Notes: generated by a model not told the origin, from the sequence alone. Positions 54,031 to 61,435 are shown, counted from the stretch's first letter. The stretch is 64,000 bases of DNA from FEN-1219 sp963817615 (GCA_963817615.1 CAWFPH010000003.1:1240001-1304000), one strand, 5' to 3'. Translations and numbers: made by a program.

Positions 54031-54963
54031 TCAGACGCTGTCGATCAGGTCGCGCATGCGCTTGCGTGCCGCCTCGTCGGGCAGCGGCCCCAACGCGGTG
54101 CGCGCGTTGTCACGCATGTGCTCGGGGTTGGTCGTCTCGGTCAGCACGCAGGTGAGCAATGGATTCGCGAGGATGTACTTCAGCGAGAACTGCGCCCACG
54201 TCGCACAATCGAAGTCCTTCGTCCACTCCGGCAGCTCGCGCCCCGCGAGCTTGTCGAAGTAGGCCCCGTTCATGAACGGCCGGTTGATCAGCACCGCCGC
54301 GCCGCGATCGGCCGCGAGCGGGAGTAGCCGATCCTCCGATTGCCGCTCGGTGATCGAATAGTTCATTTGCACGAAATCCGGGCGCTCGCGTTTCAGGAAC
54401 GCCTCGAGCGCATCGTACAGGCGCGCCTCGGCGACCGTGACGCCGATGTAGCGCGCCTGACCGGATTCCTTCCATTCGATCAGGCTCGGCCAATGCACAT
54501 CGACATCGGTGAGGCTGAAGATCTGGACCAGGTCGAAAACGTCGCGGCGATACAACTTCTTGGTTTCGCGAAACTGCGCAATACCCTCGTCCTTGCCGAC
54601 TCGGTCGATCTTGGTCGTGACGAACAGCTGGTCGCGCAAATCGGGCCCGCTCGTGACGCGGCCGAACGCCGCATCGTTGCCCGCATCGCGGGGCCAGGTG
54701 TCGACGAGCTTGCCGCCCTCCGCCACGAGCGTGCGCAGCACCGCCGCGAGCGGCTCCTCGCCGTGAGTCGCGATCTCCTCCACGACCTTGCTCGAGCCGA
54801 GACCGATCACGGGCAACAGCTCGCCCGTGCTCGGAATCTTGCGCTGGGGCATCTGCGTCTGCTGCGCCTGCCCGCGGAACGGCATGCTCCCGCCACCGAG
54901 CAGCGCGGCCGCACCGGCGGCGGCCACGACCTCTCGGCGAGTCATCTTAAACACGTCCCTCAT
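54031..54963 (-). CDS. Tat-exported aldo/keto-reductase-like protein with altered active site
   Basis: A 310-residue protein with a twin-arginine-like signal (MTRREVVAAAGAAALLGG) followed by an AKR barrel: LPVIGLGSSKV, DQLFVTTKID, ESGQARYIGVT, FVQMNYSITER. In the catalytic tetrad, D88 and K118 are present. The tyrosine position reads D93 (DTWPRDAG where relatives have DTSPMYG) and the histidine position reads F149 (LVQIFSL where relatives have LMQVHNL). Classical NADPH-dependent carbonyl reduction is therefore doubtful. The ATG giving the Tat signal was chosen; a TTG 15 bases upstream opens the frame. Confidence 0.82.
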   Translation of the reverse strand: MRDVFKMTRREVVAAAGAAALLGGGSMPFRGQAQQTQMPQRKIPSTGELLPVIGLGSSKVVEEIATHGEEPLAAVLRTLVAEGGKLVDTWPRDAGNDAAFGRVTSGPDLRDQLFVTTKIDRVGKDEGIAQFRETKKLYRRDVFDLVQIFSLTDVDVHWPSLIEWKESGQARYIGVTVAEARLYDALEAFLKRERPDFVQMNYSITERQSEDRLLPLAADRGAAVLINRPFMNGAYFDKLAGRELPEWTKDFDCATWAQFSLKYILANPLLTCVLTETTNPEHMRDNARTALGPLPDEAARKRMRDLIDSV

Positions 54964-55202
54964 CGCTGCACCCGTCAAGCATTCGGCCCGTGCATCGAAG
55001 CTTAGCAGCGGCGGCGCGTACGGTCATCGCGACGTGGTCGCCGTCGGAGTCGTCGACGAGCACGAATCCGCCGCGCCTGAGTGGTCGCGCGAATTCGCGA
55101 CCTCGGCAAGGCTGGCGATCGGTCCGCGGATCGGACTGCGCCGCGTGAAGAACGGCGCGAGCCGGCGCCCGCGCCTCTCATGTTCGACTTGCTCTAGACG
55201 CG

Positions 55203-56057
55203 CTAGTGCATCTCTTTGATCAAGCCGTCGAGCGCCATATTCACGTGGAAGTCTTCCCAGCCGAACTCCATGCGCATGACCTTCTCGATGTCGGCTTTCG
55301 ACTTGCCCTGCTTGACCATTTGCGTGACGAGCTCGCTCAGCCGAGTGGCGCTCTTGCGATATTGCTCCATCAGCGTCTTATCTCCCATCGGCCCGTGACC
55401 CGGCACGACCTTGTCGAAGTCGAGCCTCAGCACCTTCGTGAGCGTCGCCGGCCACTCCTTCGCGCTGCCGCCGCCTGCATAGTCGATGAGCTCGGGCACG
55501 CCGGGCCCGACCGTGAACAAATCACCAGAGGCGAGCAGGCGGTGCTTCGGGAACAGCACGACCACGTCGCCGTCGGTGTGGCCGCGGCCGAGCCAGTAGA
55601 TATCGGCCTCCTCGTCGCCGAGATAGACCGTCCCGCGCTGACCGACCGTGATGTCGGGCAGCCCCGATTGCTTGCCCGCAACCATGCGCGCACGTGCGGC
55701 CGCGGATGCAACCGCGATCGTATGATCGGCCTGCAGCTTCGCATTGCCGCCGCTATGGTCGGCATGATGGTGCGTGTTGATCACGTACTTCACAGGCTTG
55801 TCGGTGACCGTGCGCAGCATCTTCATCACGTTGTCGTGGTCGATCTCGAACTTGTCGTCGACGAGCAGCACGCCGTCGTTCGTGACGACGGCCGTCACGT
55901 TCCCCGGCACCAGGTCGTTGTGAATCACGTAGACGTTGTCGTAGAGCTTGATGAGATCGAGCTTCGCCGGCGCATTGCCGAATTGCGCGGCCGCGTTACC
56001 GCAAAGCACGATGCTTGCGGCAAGCGCCGCTAGACCAAAGAACGAATGTTTACTCAT
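55203..56057 (-). CDS. Exported metallo-beta-lactamase-fold hydrolase
   Basis: A 284-residue protein with a signal peptide (LAALAASIVLCGNAAAQ). Zinc ligands are intact: H96-x-H98-x-D100-H101 (NTHHHADHSGGN), the GRGHTDGDVVV histidine, the bridging aspartate in LLASGDLFT and the final VPGHGPMG histidine. The overall pattern fits the periplasmic MBL hydrolases related to quinoprotein relay or SoxH-type enzymes rather than a true beta-lactamase. The ATG at 56057 was chosen for the signal peptide. Adjacent on the same strand to the AKR-like gene and the FMN reductase remnant. Confidence 0.87.
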   Translation of the reverse strand: MSKHSFFGLAALAASIVLCGNAAAQFGNAPAKLDLIKLYDNVYVIHNDLVPGNVTAVVTNDGVLLVDDKFEIDHDNVMKMLRTVTDKPVKYVINTHHHADHSGGNAKLQADHTIAVASAAARARMVAGKQSGLPDITVGQRGTVYLGDEEADIYWLGRGHTDGDVVVLFPKHRLLASGDLFTVGPGVPELIDYAGGGSAKEWPATLTKVLRLDFDKVVPGHGPMGDKTLMEQYRKSATRLSELVTQMVKQGKSKADIEKVMRMEFGWEDFHVNMALDGLIKEMH

Positions 56058-56183
56058 GTCGAAACGCCCCCCCAACAAGACCGTGGATGCCGCGTTCACT
56101 GCGCGGCCCGCGCATGGTACTACAAGCCCTGCTCCGCGCTCAGCCGCGCCGGCCTTGCGCAGCGCTGGGCGTGCTGCGGCGCG

Positions 56184-56738
56184 CTAGCGAGCGGCGACGA
56201 ACTCGACGAAGCCCTGCATGAACTTCATCAGCTGCGCCTGAATCTGCTGGTCGAGGAGCGCGCCGCTCGCGTCGAAAACGGTGTTCGCCCGCGAGACTTG
56301 GAGCCGACCGCCGAACCACGGCTGCGTGCCGAGCGTCTTCAGCACGGGCAGCCATGCCGTCTGGCTCAGCAGCGTCCCGAACCCGCCGGGCGAGGCGCCC
56401 ATCACGGCCACGCGTCGGCCGCCGAACACGCGCGGAATGTCGGCCGGCGGCCGCGACAGCCAGTCGATCGCATTCTTGAAAACACCGGGAATCGAGTTGT
56501 TGTACTCGGGCGTCACCAGCAGCAAGCCATCGGCGGCAACGATGCGCTCCTTCAGGCGCTCCACCGTGTCGGGCACGCCCTGCGCCGCTTCGACGTCGCC
56601 GTCGTAGAGCGGAATGCCCGCGATGGTGGCGATCTCGAGCGATGCGCCGGGCGGCATTGCGGCTGCGGCGGCGTGCAATAGGGCGGTGTTGAAGGAAGCG
56701 CGCCGTAAGCTGCCGGAGATACCGAGAAGAGTACTGAC
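56184..56738 (-). pseudogene. NADPH-dependent FMN reductase with a non-standard start codon
   Basis: The frame encodes a ~180-residue flavodoxin-like reductase: STLLGISGSLRRASFNTALL, the TPEYNNSIPGVFKNAIDWL signature, and GGFGTLLSQTAWLPVL. The expected start of the family is MSTLLGISGSLR; here the codon before STLLG is GTC at 56738. No ATG, GTG or TTG lies in frame between that codon and the upstream in-frame stop. A GAGGA Shine-Dalgarno sits eight to nine bases before the GTC, so the original start was very likely there and has mutated. The first usable start is a TTG at 56678, which would lose the flavin-binding GISGSLR loop. Confidence 0.7.
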
Positions 56739-56860
56739 GGCGGTGTTCCTCGAGGTGCGAGGCCAGCCAGTCTACCGGCGCCGCACGGGCGCGTCATGCT
56801 CACCATGCGGGACGCCGCATCCGCTCAGCACCCCGGGCTGTATCTCGTTAGAATGGCTGG

Positions 56861-57619
56861 ATGGCGTCGCCATCCGACTTCAGGCTCGATCCGGACGTCC
56901 GCAAGATCGGCGTGAGCGTGCTCTCGGGCTTGCTCGAAGCGCGCTCTCGTGGGCTCAAGGCCGTGCTGATCCTCGTCGTCGTATTCGCCGCGCTCACGCC
57001 GTTCTCGTCCCAGGTGTTCCACCTGCTCGCACAGCCGATGATCGACAAGATGCCGGCCGGCTCGAGCCTGATCGCCAAGCAGGTGGCGGCGCCGTTTCTA
57101 ACGCCGCTCAAGGCGACGTTTTGGCTCGCCCTCTTCCTGACGATGCCGGCGCTGCTCTACCAAATCTGGAGGCTCGTCGACCAATTCCTACCGGCGACTG
57201 CACGCCACATCGCGCTGCCGTTCGTGTTCGCGAGCGCCATTCTGTTCTATGCGGGAGTCGCGTTCGCCTTCTTCTTCGTGCTGCCCCTGGCATTCGCGTT
57301 CTTCACGCACGCCGCGCCGAGGGGCGTGACGGTGATGACCGACATCAATTCCTATCTCGACTTCACGATCTGGATGCTGTTCGCCTTCGGGCTCGCGTTC
57401 CAAGTGCCGATCGCGATCATCGTGCTCGTATGGACCGGGGTGGTGTCGCGGCAAACGCTCGGCAAGGGCCGGCCGTACGTGTTCCTCGGCGCATTCGTCC
57501 TCGGAATGCTGCTCACGCCCCCCGACATGTTCTCCCAGACGCTACTCGCGGTGCCGATGTACTTGCTGTTCGAGGGCGCGCTGTTCTTCTGCGCCCGCTT
57601 CCTCCGCGACCGTCCTTGA
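56861..57619 (+). CDS. tatC: Sec-independent protein translocase subunit TatC
   Basis: A 252-residue protein with six membrane helices. Landmarks include ALTPFSSQVFHLLAQPM, PFLTPLKATFWLALFLTMPALLYQIWRLVDQFL, and the late FGLAFQVPIAIIVLVWTGVV and RPYVFLGAFVLGMLLTPPD. The N-terminal signal-binding motif, usually H-L-x-E-L-R-x-R, reads GLLEARSRGLK. No tatA or tatB is adjacent. The window encodes several Tat substrates (DUF1552, multicopper oxidase, AKR-like). Confidence 0.92.
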   Translation: MASPSDFRLDPDVRKIGVSVLSGLLEARSRGLKAVLILVVVFAALTPFSSQVFHLLAQPMIDKMPAGSSLIAKQVAAPFLTPLKATFWLALFLTMPALLYQIWRLVDQFLPATARHIALPFVFASAILFYAGVAFAFFFVLPLAFAFFTHAAPRGVTVMTDINSYLDFTIWMLFAFGLAFQVPIAIIVLVWTGVVSRQTLGKGRPYVFLGAFVLGMLLTPPDMFSQTLLAVPMYLLFEGALFFCARFLRDRP

Positions 57620-57726
57620 GCATCGGATAGCGACGCCAATCTCCACCGCACGCGTAGTCTGAGGGCGGTATCGCTGCAATGTCCGCCGCAGCCTTCTTGG
57701 CGCGATGCGCTGGCTTGCCTGCTGCG

Positions 57727-58041
57727 TCAATCCGGCAGCAGCGCGGGATTCCATACCACCTCCCAAAGGTGCCGATCCGGGTCGAGAAAGTAACCCGCAT
57801 AGCCTCCCAGAAAGTGTCCTGTGCGGGCTTGACGATCGTTGCGCCGGCGAACGCTTGCCTGGTTCATCGCTGCGTCGACTTCGGCGCTGGACGAAAGCAA
57901 CCGGAAGAACGCGACTGCCCCGAACTCGGAATCCTTCCCAACGATGCCATCGGTCTGCAGACCGAAGCCGTCTCGATAGAATCGGAGCGCTCGATCCAGG
58001 TCGTCGACGCCAATGCTCAAGACGCTGATTCTAGGCTTCAC
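57727..58041 (-). pseudogene. Degenerate VOC-family (glyoxalase/bleomycin-resistance-like) gene
   Basis: A 104-codon frame begins KPRISVLSIGVDDLDRALRFYRDGFGL and ends GYFLDPDRHLWEVVWNPALLPD, both ends of a VOC fold protein that is normally ~135 residues. The middle is faulty: the segment after AVAFF lacks ~35 residues of the family core. A stretch of about 20 codons (NQASVRRRNDRQ...) makes sense only one frame over, where it reads GATIVKPAQDTFW. Two compensating one-base changes plus an internal deletion explain this. GTG start. Confidence 0.6.
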
Positions 58042-58225
58042 GCCGACTACGATTCCGACGCAACGTTCAGCTGTCAAGATACGCCAAACCGATCATTCAC
58101 TCGGCGAACCGCCGGCCCAACCGCAGTGGTTCGATGGCATTAGCACTTGGGTGAACGGCGGGCCGCATCTCTCGTGTACAGTCTGCGTTGCAAACATTCC
58201 GCCTGCCGATTTCAGAGGAGACGGT

Positions 58226-58618
58226 ATGAACCGATTCACCGGCGGCTGCCTATGCGGCAACGTGCGAATTGTAGCGTCGGGACTTCCGTACCGCGTCGGC
58301 GTTTGTCACTGTCTCGATTGCCGCAAGCATCATGGAGCCGTTTTTCACGCTTCCGCGGTGTTCTCTCAGAATGCGGTGACGATCGAAGGCGAAACACGCG
58401 ACTACGCCGGGCGGTTTTTCTGTCCCCGCTGCGGCTCGTCCGTTTTCAGCCGGAGCGCTGACGAAATCGAACTGAACCTAGGATCCCTGGACGCCCCCGA
58501 CCAATTTGTGCCGACCTATGAAAGCTGGACCGTCCGTCGCGAGTCCTGGTTGCCGACGTTTCCACGCACGAAACGATATGATCGCGATCGCGACAGTCCC
58601 GGGCGCTTTGAGGAGTAG
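58226..58618 (+). CDS. GFA/CENP-V-family zinc protein
   Basis: A 130-residue protein of the glutathione-dependent formaldehyde-activating (GFA) family. All seven zinc cysteines are present: GGCLC (C8, C10), VCHCLDCRKHH (C27, C29, C32) and FFCPRC (C66, C69). Such proteins are small cytoplasmic oxidoreductase-like units; formaldehyde activity is rarely proven. GAGGAG lies a few bases before the ATG. It is on the plus strand, opposite to the neighbouring cassette genes. Confidence 0.88.
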   Translation: MNRFTGGCLCGNVRIVASGLPYRVGVCHCLDCRKHHGAVFHASAVFSQNAVTIEGETRDYAGRFFCPRCGSSVFSRSADEIELNLGSLDAPDQFVPTYESWTVRRESWLPTFPRTKRYDRDRDSPGRFEE

Positions 58619-58820
58619 GTCGACTGGGGACGCCAAGCGCATCACAACTTCGGTATGTTCGAGACCACGACGCCCGCGGTCTTTCCTCTGGTTTGATCGA
58701 GGACGTGAGCAAGCGCGGCATCAGGGAGAAGAAGCTCGGCATCTTCTACAGGGGGCCGAAGTCGTTTCTTCACTTCCACGAAGACCCTACCGGCTTGTTC
58801 GTGAGATGCCCCATCGAAGC
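58619..58820 (+). pseudogene. Broken reading frame abutting the cassette array
   Basis: Two plus-strand pieces look protein-like but in different frames: NFGMFETTTPAVFPLV and then EDVSKRGIREKKLGIFYRGP with SFLHFHEDPTGLFV. The second runs straight into the R' end of attC 1, where its coding character stops. I do not recognise the family with certainty. It is most simply a frameshifted gene whose tail was lost at the array boundary. Confidence 0.4.
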
Positions 58821-58953
58821 GAATAACGCCGCAGTTCAGCGGCGCGCGGCCGCGCGCTGCCGTGTGCCGCGCGACGCGAGCGCACAATGAAATGGCGAGC
58901 TCGCGGCGCGACCGCGTTACCGTTCGACCCTCCGCTGCAACTGCTTGTTATGC
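58821..58953 (-). repeat. attC site 1
   Basis: R'' GCATAAC (58953-58947), L'' with CAGTTGCAGCGG, central variable part containing CATTTCATT on this strand, L' CCGCTGAACTG, R' GTTATTC (58827-58821). The stop codon of the upstream membrane-protein gene lies inside R''. About 133 bases. Confidence 0.85.
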
Positions 58954-59349
58954 GGCCCCGCCACCAGCAAAGACGCCGTAAAGTAGAAGCGCACCGAATG
59001 CGAGTGACCCCACGGCGTACAGCCTGAGATGTCGAAAAAGGATCGGCCCCACCCATTCCCCGAACCGATGGTGCCACTGCCACGGAACACACACCAATGC
59101 TGCGGAACTCGCTACGATGGCCCATCCGACGAGCCAGAACATCTTCGGTTGCCACATGGCCGGCGATAGCACGACAAGCGCCGCCCCGACCAGCAAGCGA
59201 AAAGCCTGCTCTGCGTAGTGCGTTCGCGCGGAGCTCGCGAAACGCATCGAGAATTGCTCGGCGATCGCCGGTTTCGCGAGAGCCACACTCGTGAACGTGA
59301 TCAGGACGAGGCCGAACGCGACAACCACGATAGCTGCGACCACGCTCAT
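58948..59349 (-). CDS. Four-helix membrane protein, cassette-borne
   Basis: A 133-residue membrane protein of unknown family with helices around AAIVVVAFGLVLITFTSVAL, FRLLVGAALVVLSPA, FWLVGWAIVASSAALVCV and LRLYAVGSLAFGALLLYGVF. It begins 26 bases after the R' site of attC 2 and ends with a TAA formed within the R'' core of attC 1, so it fills one complete cassette. Function unknown. Confidence 0.72.
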   Translation of the reverse strand: MSVVAAIVVVAFGLVLITFTSVALAKPAIAEQFSMRFASSARTHYAEQAFRLLVGAALVVLSPAMWQPKMFWLVGWAIVASSAALVCVPWQWHHRFGEWVGPILFRHLRLYAVGSLAFGALLLYGVFAGGGAA

Positions 59350-59374
59350 GGGCTTGCGAGAGGGCTAAAGAGCC

Positions 59375-59489
59375 GCATAACGCCGCAGTTCAGCCGCCGC
59401 ACGCTGCGCAATCCGGCGCGGCGCAAGTGCATAATGAAATCACGGGCCCGCGCCGGTTCATCACGGTCCGCTGCAACTGCTTGTTGGGC
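59375..59489 (-). repeat. attC site 2
   Basis: R'' GCCCAAC (59489-59483), then AAGCAGTTGCAGCGG, a central part with ATTTCATTATG, L' GGCTGAACTGC, and R' GTTATGC (59381-59375). About 115 bases; best match of the three to the canonical attC consensus. Confidence 0.88.
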
Positions 59490-59515
59490 GGCACCACTCC
59501 CTCCGCGGTCGACTG

Positions 59516-60043
59516 CTAATCCGGCGGTTGCAGCCCGAGCTCTTTGGCCGGTAGGCGGCGTACGATCTCGCGAACAGGCAAGCCATCGAGCTTTGCGAAA
59601 ATCTGGAAGGCTTTCCCCGAAAGGTGACATGCCCTATCGGACTGACCAATTGCGACCCGTTCATAAAGCCTTGAAGGTCCGTCACCTCCGCCGCCTTGCA
59701 CAAACTTGGCTCCCGCCTCGGACGCCTCGGAACACACGCGTGCGATGAGCGCGGCGACGATACCGCTTCCGCGGTGGTGCGGTTTGACGTAGAGCCATTC
59801 CGTTTGGGCACCGAACATGCCCCAAAACATATCGTAAATCAGCCGCCACTGCGCCATACCGACGATTTCACCGCGTCGCTCGGCTACAAGCAGGTGCGCA
59901 ACTGGACGCTCACCAAAGTAGGCGGCGCGCAATACATTCGATGCGCGTAGATGGTGCTCCGCGGGATGCCCCTTTACGAAGTTCGCGACCATGCGTTCGA
60001 TCTCGACAGTGTCGTCCGCAGTCGCGCGACGGATGGAGAGCAT
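59516..60043 (-). CDS. GNAT-family N-acetyltransferase, cassette-borne
   Basis: A 175-residue acetyltransferase: MLSIRRATADDTVEIERMV at the start, LLVAERRGEIVGMAQW (beta 2-3), YVKPHHRGSGIVAALIARV (acetyl-CoA motif A, with H in the usual Q/R place) and a closing LYERVAIGQSDRACHLSGK. Substrate unknown; GNAT genes are among the commonest integron cassette genes. The frame upstream of the chosen ATG overlaps the small membrane protein and is not used. It ends 27 bases before attC 2. Confidence 0.85.
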   Translation of the reverse strand: MLSIRRATADDTVEIERMVANFVKGHPAEHHLRASNVLRAAYFGERPVAHLLVAERRGEIVGMAQWRLIYDMFWGMFGAQTEWLYVKPHHRGSGIVAALIARVCSEASEAGAKFVQGGGGDGPSRLYERVAIGQSDRACHLSGKAFQIFAKLDGLPVREIVRRLPAKELGLQPPD

Positions 60044-60066
60044 CGCTACCGATCCCACTGGAACTC

Positions 60067-60321
60067 CTATTCTCCGCCCCAACGCCAGCGCAACGGCCGC
60101 TCGCCCTTCCAAGCGAGCACGATGACCAGCAACGCCGTCAAGATCAGCAGGTACAGGATCAGCGCACCACCGTTCCGCGACGGAGCAAACCGATAGACTC
60201 CGCCTAGGGCGAGACCGAGGTAGCAGAACAGCACGACCCAGCCTTGCCAGCGAGCCGGCAGCCCCCACCCGTAGCCGTACCGCTTAGCCGCGAACCAATA
60301 GCTTGGTTTAGCGCTCGCCAT
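60067..60321 (-). CDS. Small two-helix membrane protein, cassette-borne
   Basis: An 84-residue protein: YWFAAKRYGYGWGLPARWQGWVVLFCYLGLAL (first helix after an aromatic, basic lead) and LILYLLILTALLVIVLAWKGERPLRWRWG (second helix and tail). The YGxGWGLPxxWQGW and K-G-E-x-P-x-W-R-W-G ends are typical of a widespread small membrane family with no assigned function. It overlaps the end of the preceding ankyrin-like ORF by 14 bases. Confidence 0.72.
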   Translation of the reverse strand: MASAKPSYWFAAKRYGYGWGLPARWQGWVVLFCYLGLALGGVYRFAPSRNGGALILYLLILTALLVIVLAWKGERPLRWRWGGE

Positions 60322-60694
60322 AGATACATGCTCTCACGTTCGAGTTGCCGATCGCGTCATACAGTTGGCACAGCGCAAGACAGCTCGAGACAGCGCGAGC
60401 CCACCGGCGCCGCCAACATCTTCGAACCCCGAAGCCGATGCTTGTCAGATACGCCAACATCGCCGGATCGGCGAGGCTCGCGGCCGTATGAAGGAGCGAG
60501 CCGTCGTCTCCCATCCGGGCTCGCTGCTTTTGGATCACTTCGGGAGAGCGACTCGGGCAGACGCCACGAGCGACGTCGACGCCGAGGAGGTCTTCGTACT
60601 GCCGCTCCAGACCGTCGTAGAGGGACGCCGTACTCGGTCGCGCGATCGCATCCGACAACGCGCAAACGCAGAGGAAGGTGATCAAGCATGACAT
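60308..60694 (-). CDS. Ankyrin-like cassette ORF, possibly degenerate
   Basis: A 128-codon frame starting four bases after the R' core of attC 3. The middle part (DDGSLLHTAASLADPAMLAYL) reads like an ankyrin repeat. The following WRRRWARAV segment is unlike a normal repeat and may reflect a frameshift. A leading hydrophobic stretch (LITFLCVCALSDAIA) could be a signal peptide. No ribosome site is evident before the ATG. Function unknown. Confidence 0.5.
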   Translation of the reverse strand: MSCLITFLCVCALSDAIARPSTASLYDGLERQYEDLLGVDVARGVCPSRSPEVIQKQRARMGDDGSLLHTAASLADPAMLAYLTSIGFGVRRCWRRRWARAVSSCLALCQLYDAIGNSNVRACIYGER

Positions 60695-60697
60695 GTC

Positions 60698-60823
60698 GTC
60701 TAGCGCTGCAGTTCAGCGGCGGCGCGCTGCCGTTTGCCGCGCGGCGCGCGCGCATAATGAAATGGCGCGCCCGCGGCATCGCCCCGATGCCATGTGGCGG
60801 TCCGCTGCAACTGCTTGTCAGGC
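60698..60823 (-). repeat. attC site 3
   Basis: R'' GCCTGAC (60823-60817), AAGCAGTTGCAGCGG, central part with ATTTCATTATG, L' CCGCTGAACTGC and R' GCTAGAC (60704-60698). Both cores depart from the GTT/AAC consensus by one base (GAC for AAC, GCT for GTT), so recombination may be impaired. About 126 bases. Confidence 0.8.
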
Positions 60824-61030
60824 GGCAACCTCAACGTAATCGACGCGGCTCGACGCCGGGGGGATTGGAAGATTATCGGCACGCAACCCGTCCAAATGGA
60901 ACTCGATCGCTTCTCGGATCGCCTGCTCGGTCTCCTGGACGGTGGAACCCGTCGCTACGCATCCAGGCAAATCGGGTACGTAAGCGGAGTAGTTGCTTGC
61001 CGCGGCCTCAATCACTATCGCGTATCGCAT
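60818..61030 (-). CDS. hicB: HicB-family antitoxin
   Basis: A 70-residue antitoxin with the HicB partial RNase-H-like fold: RYAIVIEAAASNYSAYVPDLPGCVATG, then TEQAIREAIEFHLDGL. It neutralises the HicA mRNA interferase and usually represses the operon. The ATG lies two bases after the hicA stop, preceded by GGGAGA. The stop codon lies in the R'' core of attC 3. Confidence 0.9.
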   Translation of the reverse strand: MRYAIVIEAAASNYSAYVPDLPGCVATGSTVQETEQAIREAIEFHLDGLRADNLPIPPASSRVDYVEVAA

Positions 61031-61032
61031 CA

Positions 61033-61221
61033 CTATCTCCCGTCCTTCAGGCCGGCCTGCTTGAGAATACTGTTCAGCGTTCCAGGCGCCAAGTCGTCCG
61101 ACAGCTTCCCGGGAACGGTTACTCGGCCTCGTTTGTTGGCGTGTTTCAGCTGGCGATGACCGCCCCGGCGAGCCACTTCTCTCCAACCCGCTGCTTTCAA
61201 TAGGTCGAGCACTTCCCGCAC
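61033..61221 (-). CDS. hicA: HicA-family mRNA interferase toxin
   Basis: A 62-residue toxin: REVLDLLKAAGWREVARRGGHRQLKHANKRG, then VTVPGKLSDDLAPGTLNSILKQAGL. The double-stranded-RNA-binding-like fold with its active-site histidine (GGHRQ) is intact. The family start M-K-V-R-E-V-L aligns with ATC-AAA-GTG here, so the usual ATG is ATC; the GTG two codons later was taken as start, though a TTG at 61263 also opens the frame. Cleaves mRNA when free; probably stabilises the cassette array. Confidence 0.85.
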   Translation of the reverse strand: MREVLDLLKAAGWREVARRGGHRQLKHANKRGRVTVPGKLSDDLAPGTLNSILKQAGLKDGR

Positions 61222-61435
61222 TTTGATGCGCCCACCGTCTGCGGACGCGAAAACGTGCCACAACCTCGGTATCTGACTTCTTTGTCGCCTAAATGTGAGT
61301 AGGCAGCAGCCAGCCGCAAAGAAAATACGGACAATCGCTGCCTATCGGAATTGCGTATCAGCTAACTGGACGTTTCCACTGGGGCACGGCGCGCGATAGG
61401 CGGCGATTAGTTCCTGGAGATATGCGACACGGGAG

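Larger units (their letters stand above)
58821..61263 (-). mobile_element. Integron gene-cassette array without integrase (CALIN-type)
   Basis: Three imperfect palindromes of 115-133 bases share the same plan and sequence and alternate with short ORFs, which is the signature of integron cassettes. Read on the minus strand each site opens with an R'' core (GCATAAC, GCCCAAC, GCCTGAC), AAGCAGTTGCAGCGG follows, and each closes with the L' complement (CCGCTGAACTGC, or GGCTGAACTGC in attC 2) and an R' core (GTTATTC, GTTATGC, GCTAGAC). The extra G in CAGTTGCAG is the extrahelical base typical of attC. Cassette genes run on the minus strand, as the attC orientation demands. No intI gene or convincing attI is in the window. 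Confidence 0.85.

Noticed and set aside
57620..57726. Possible fourth attC between tatC and the VOC gene
   Set aside because: No TAAC or GTTA cores and no CAGTTGCAGCGG arm were found; the region does not fold like the three accepted sites.
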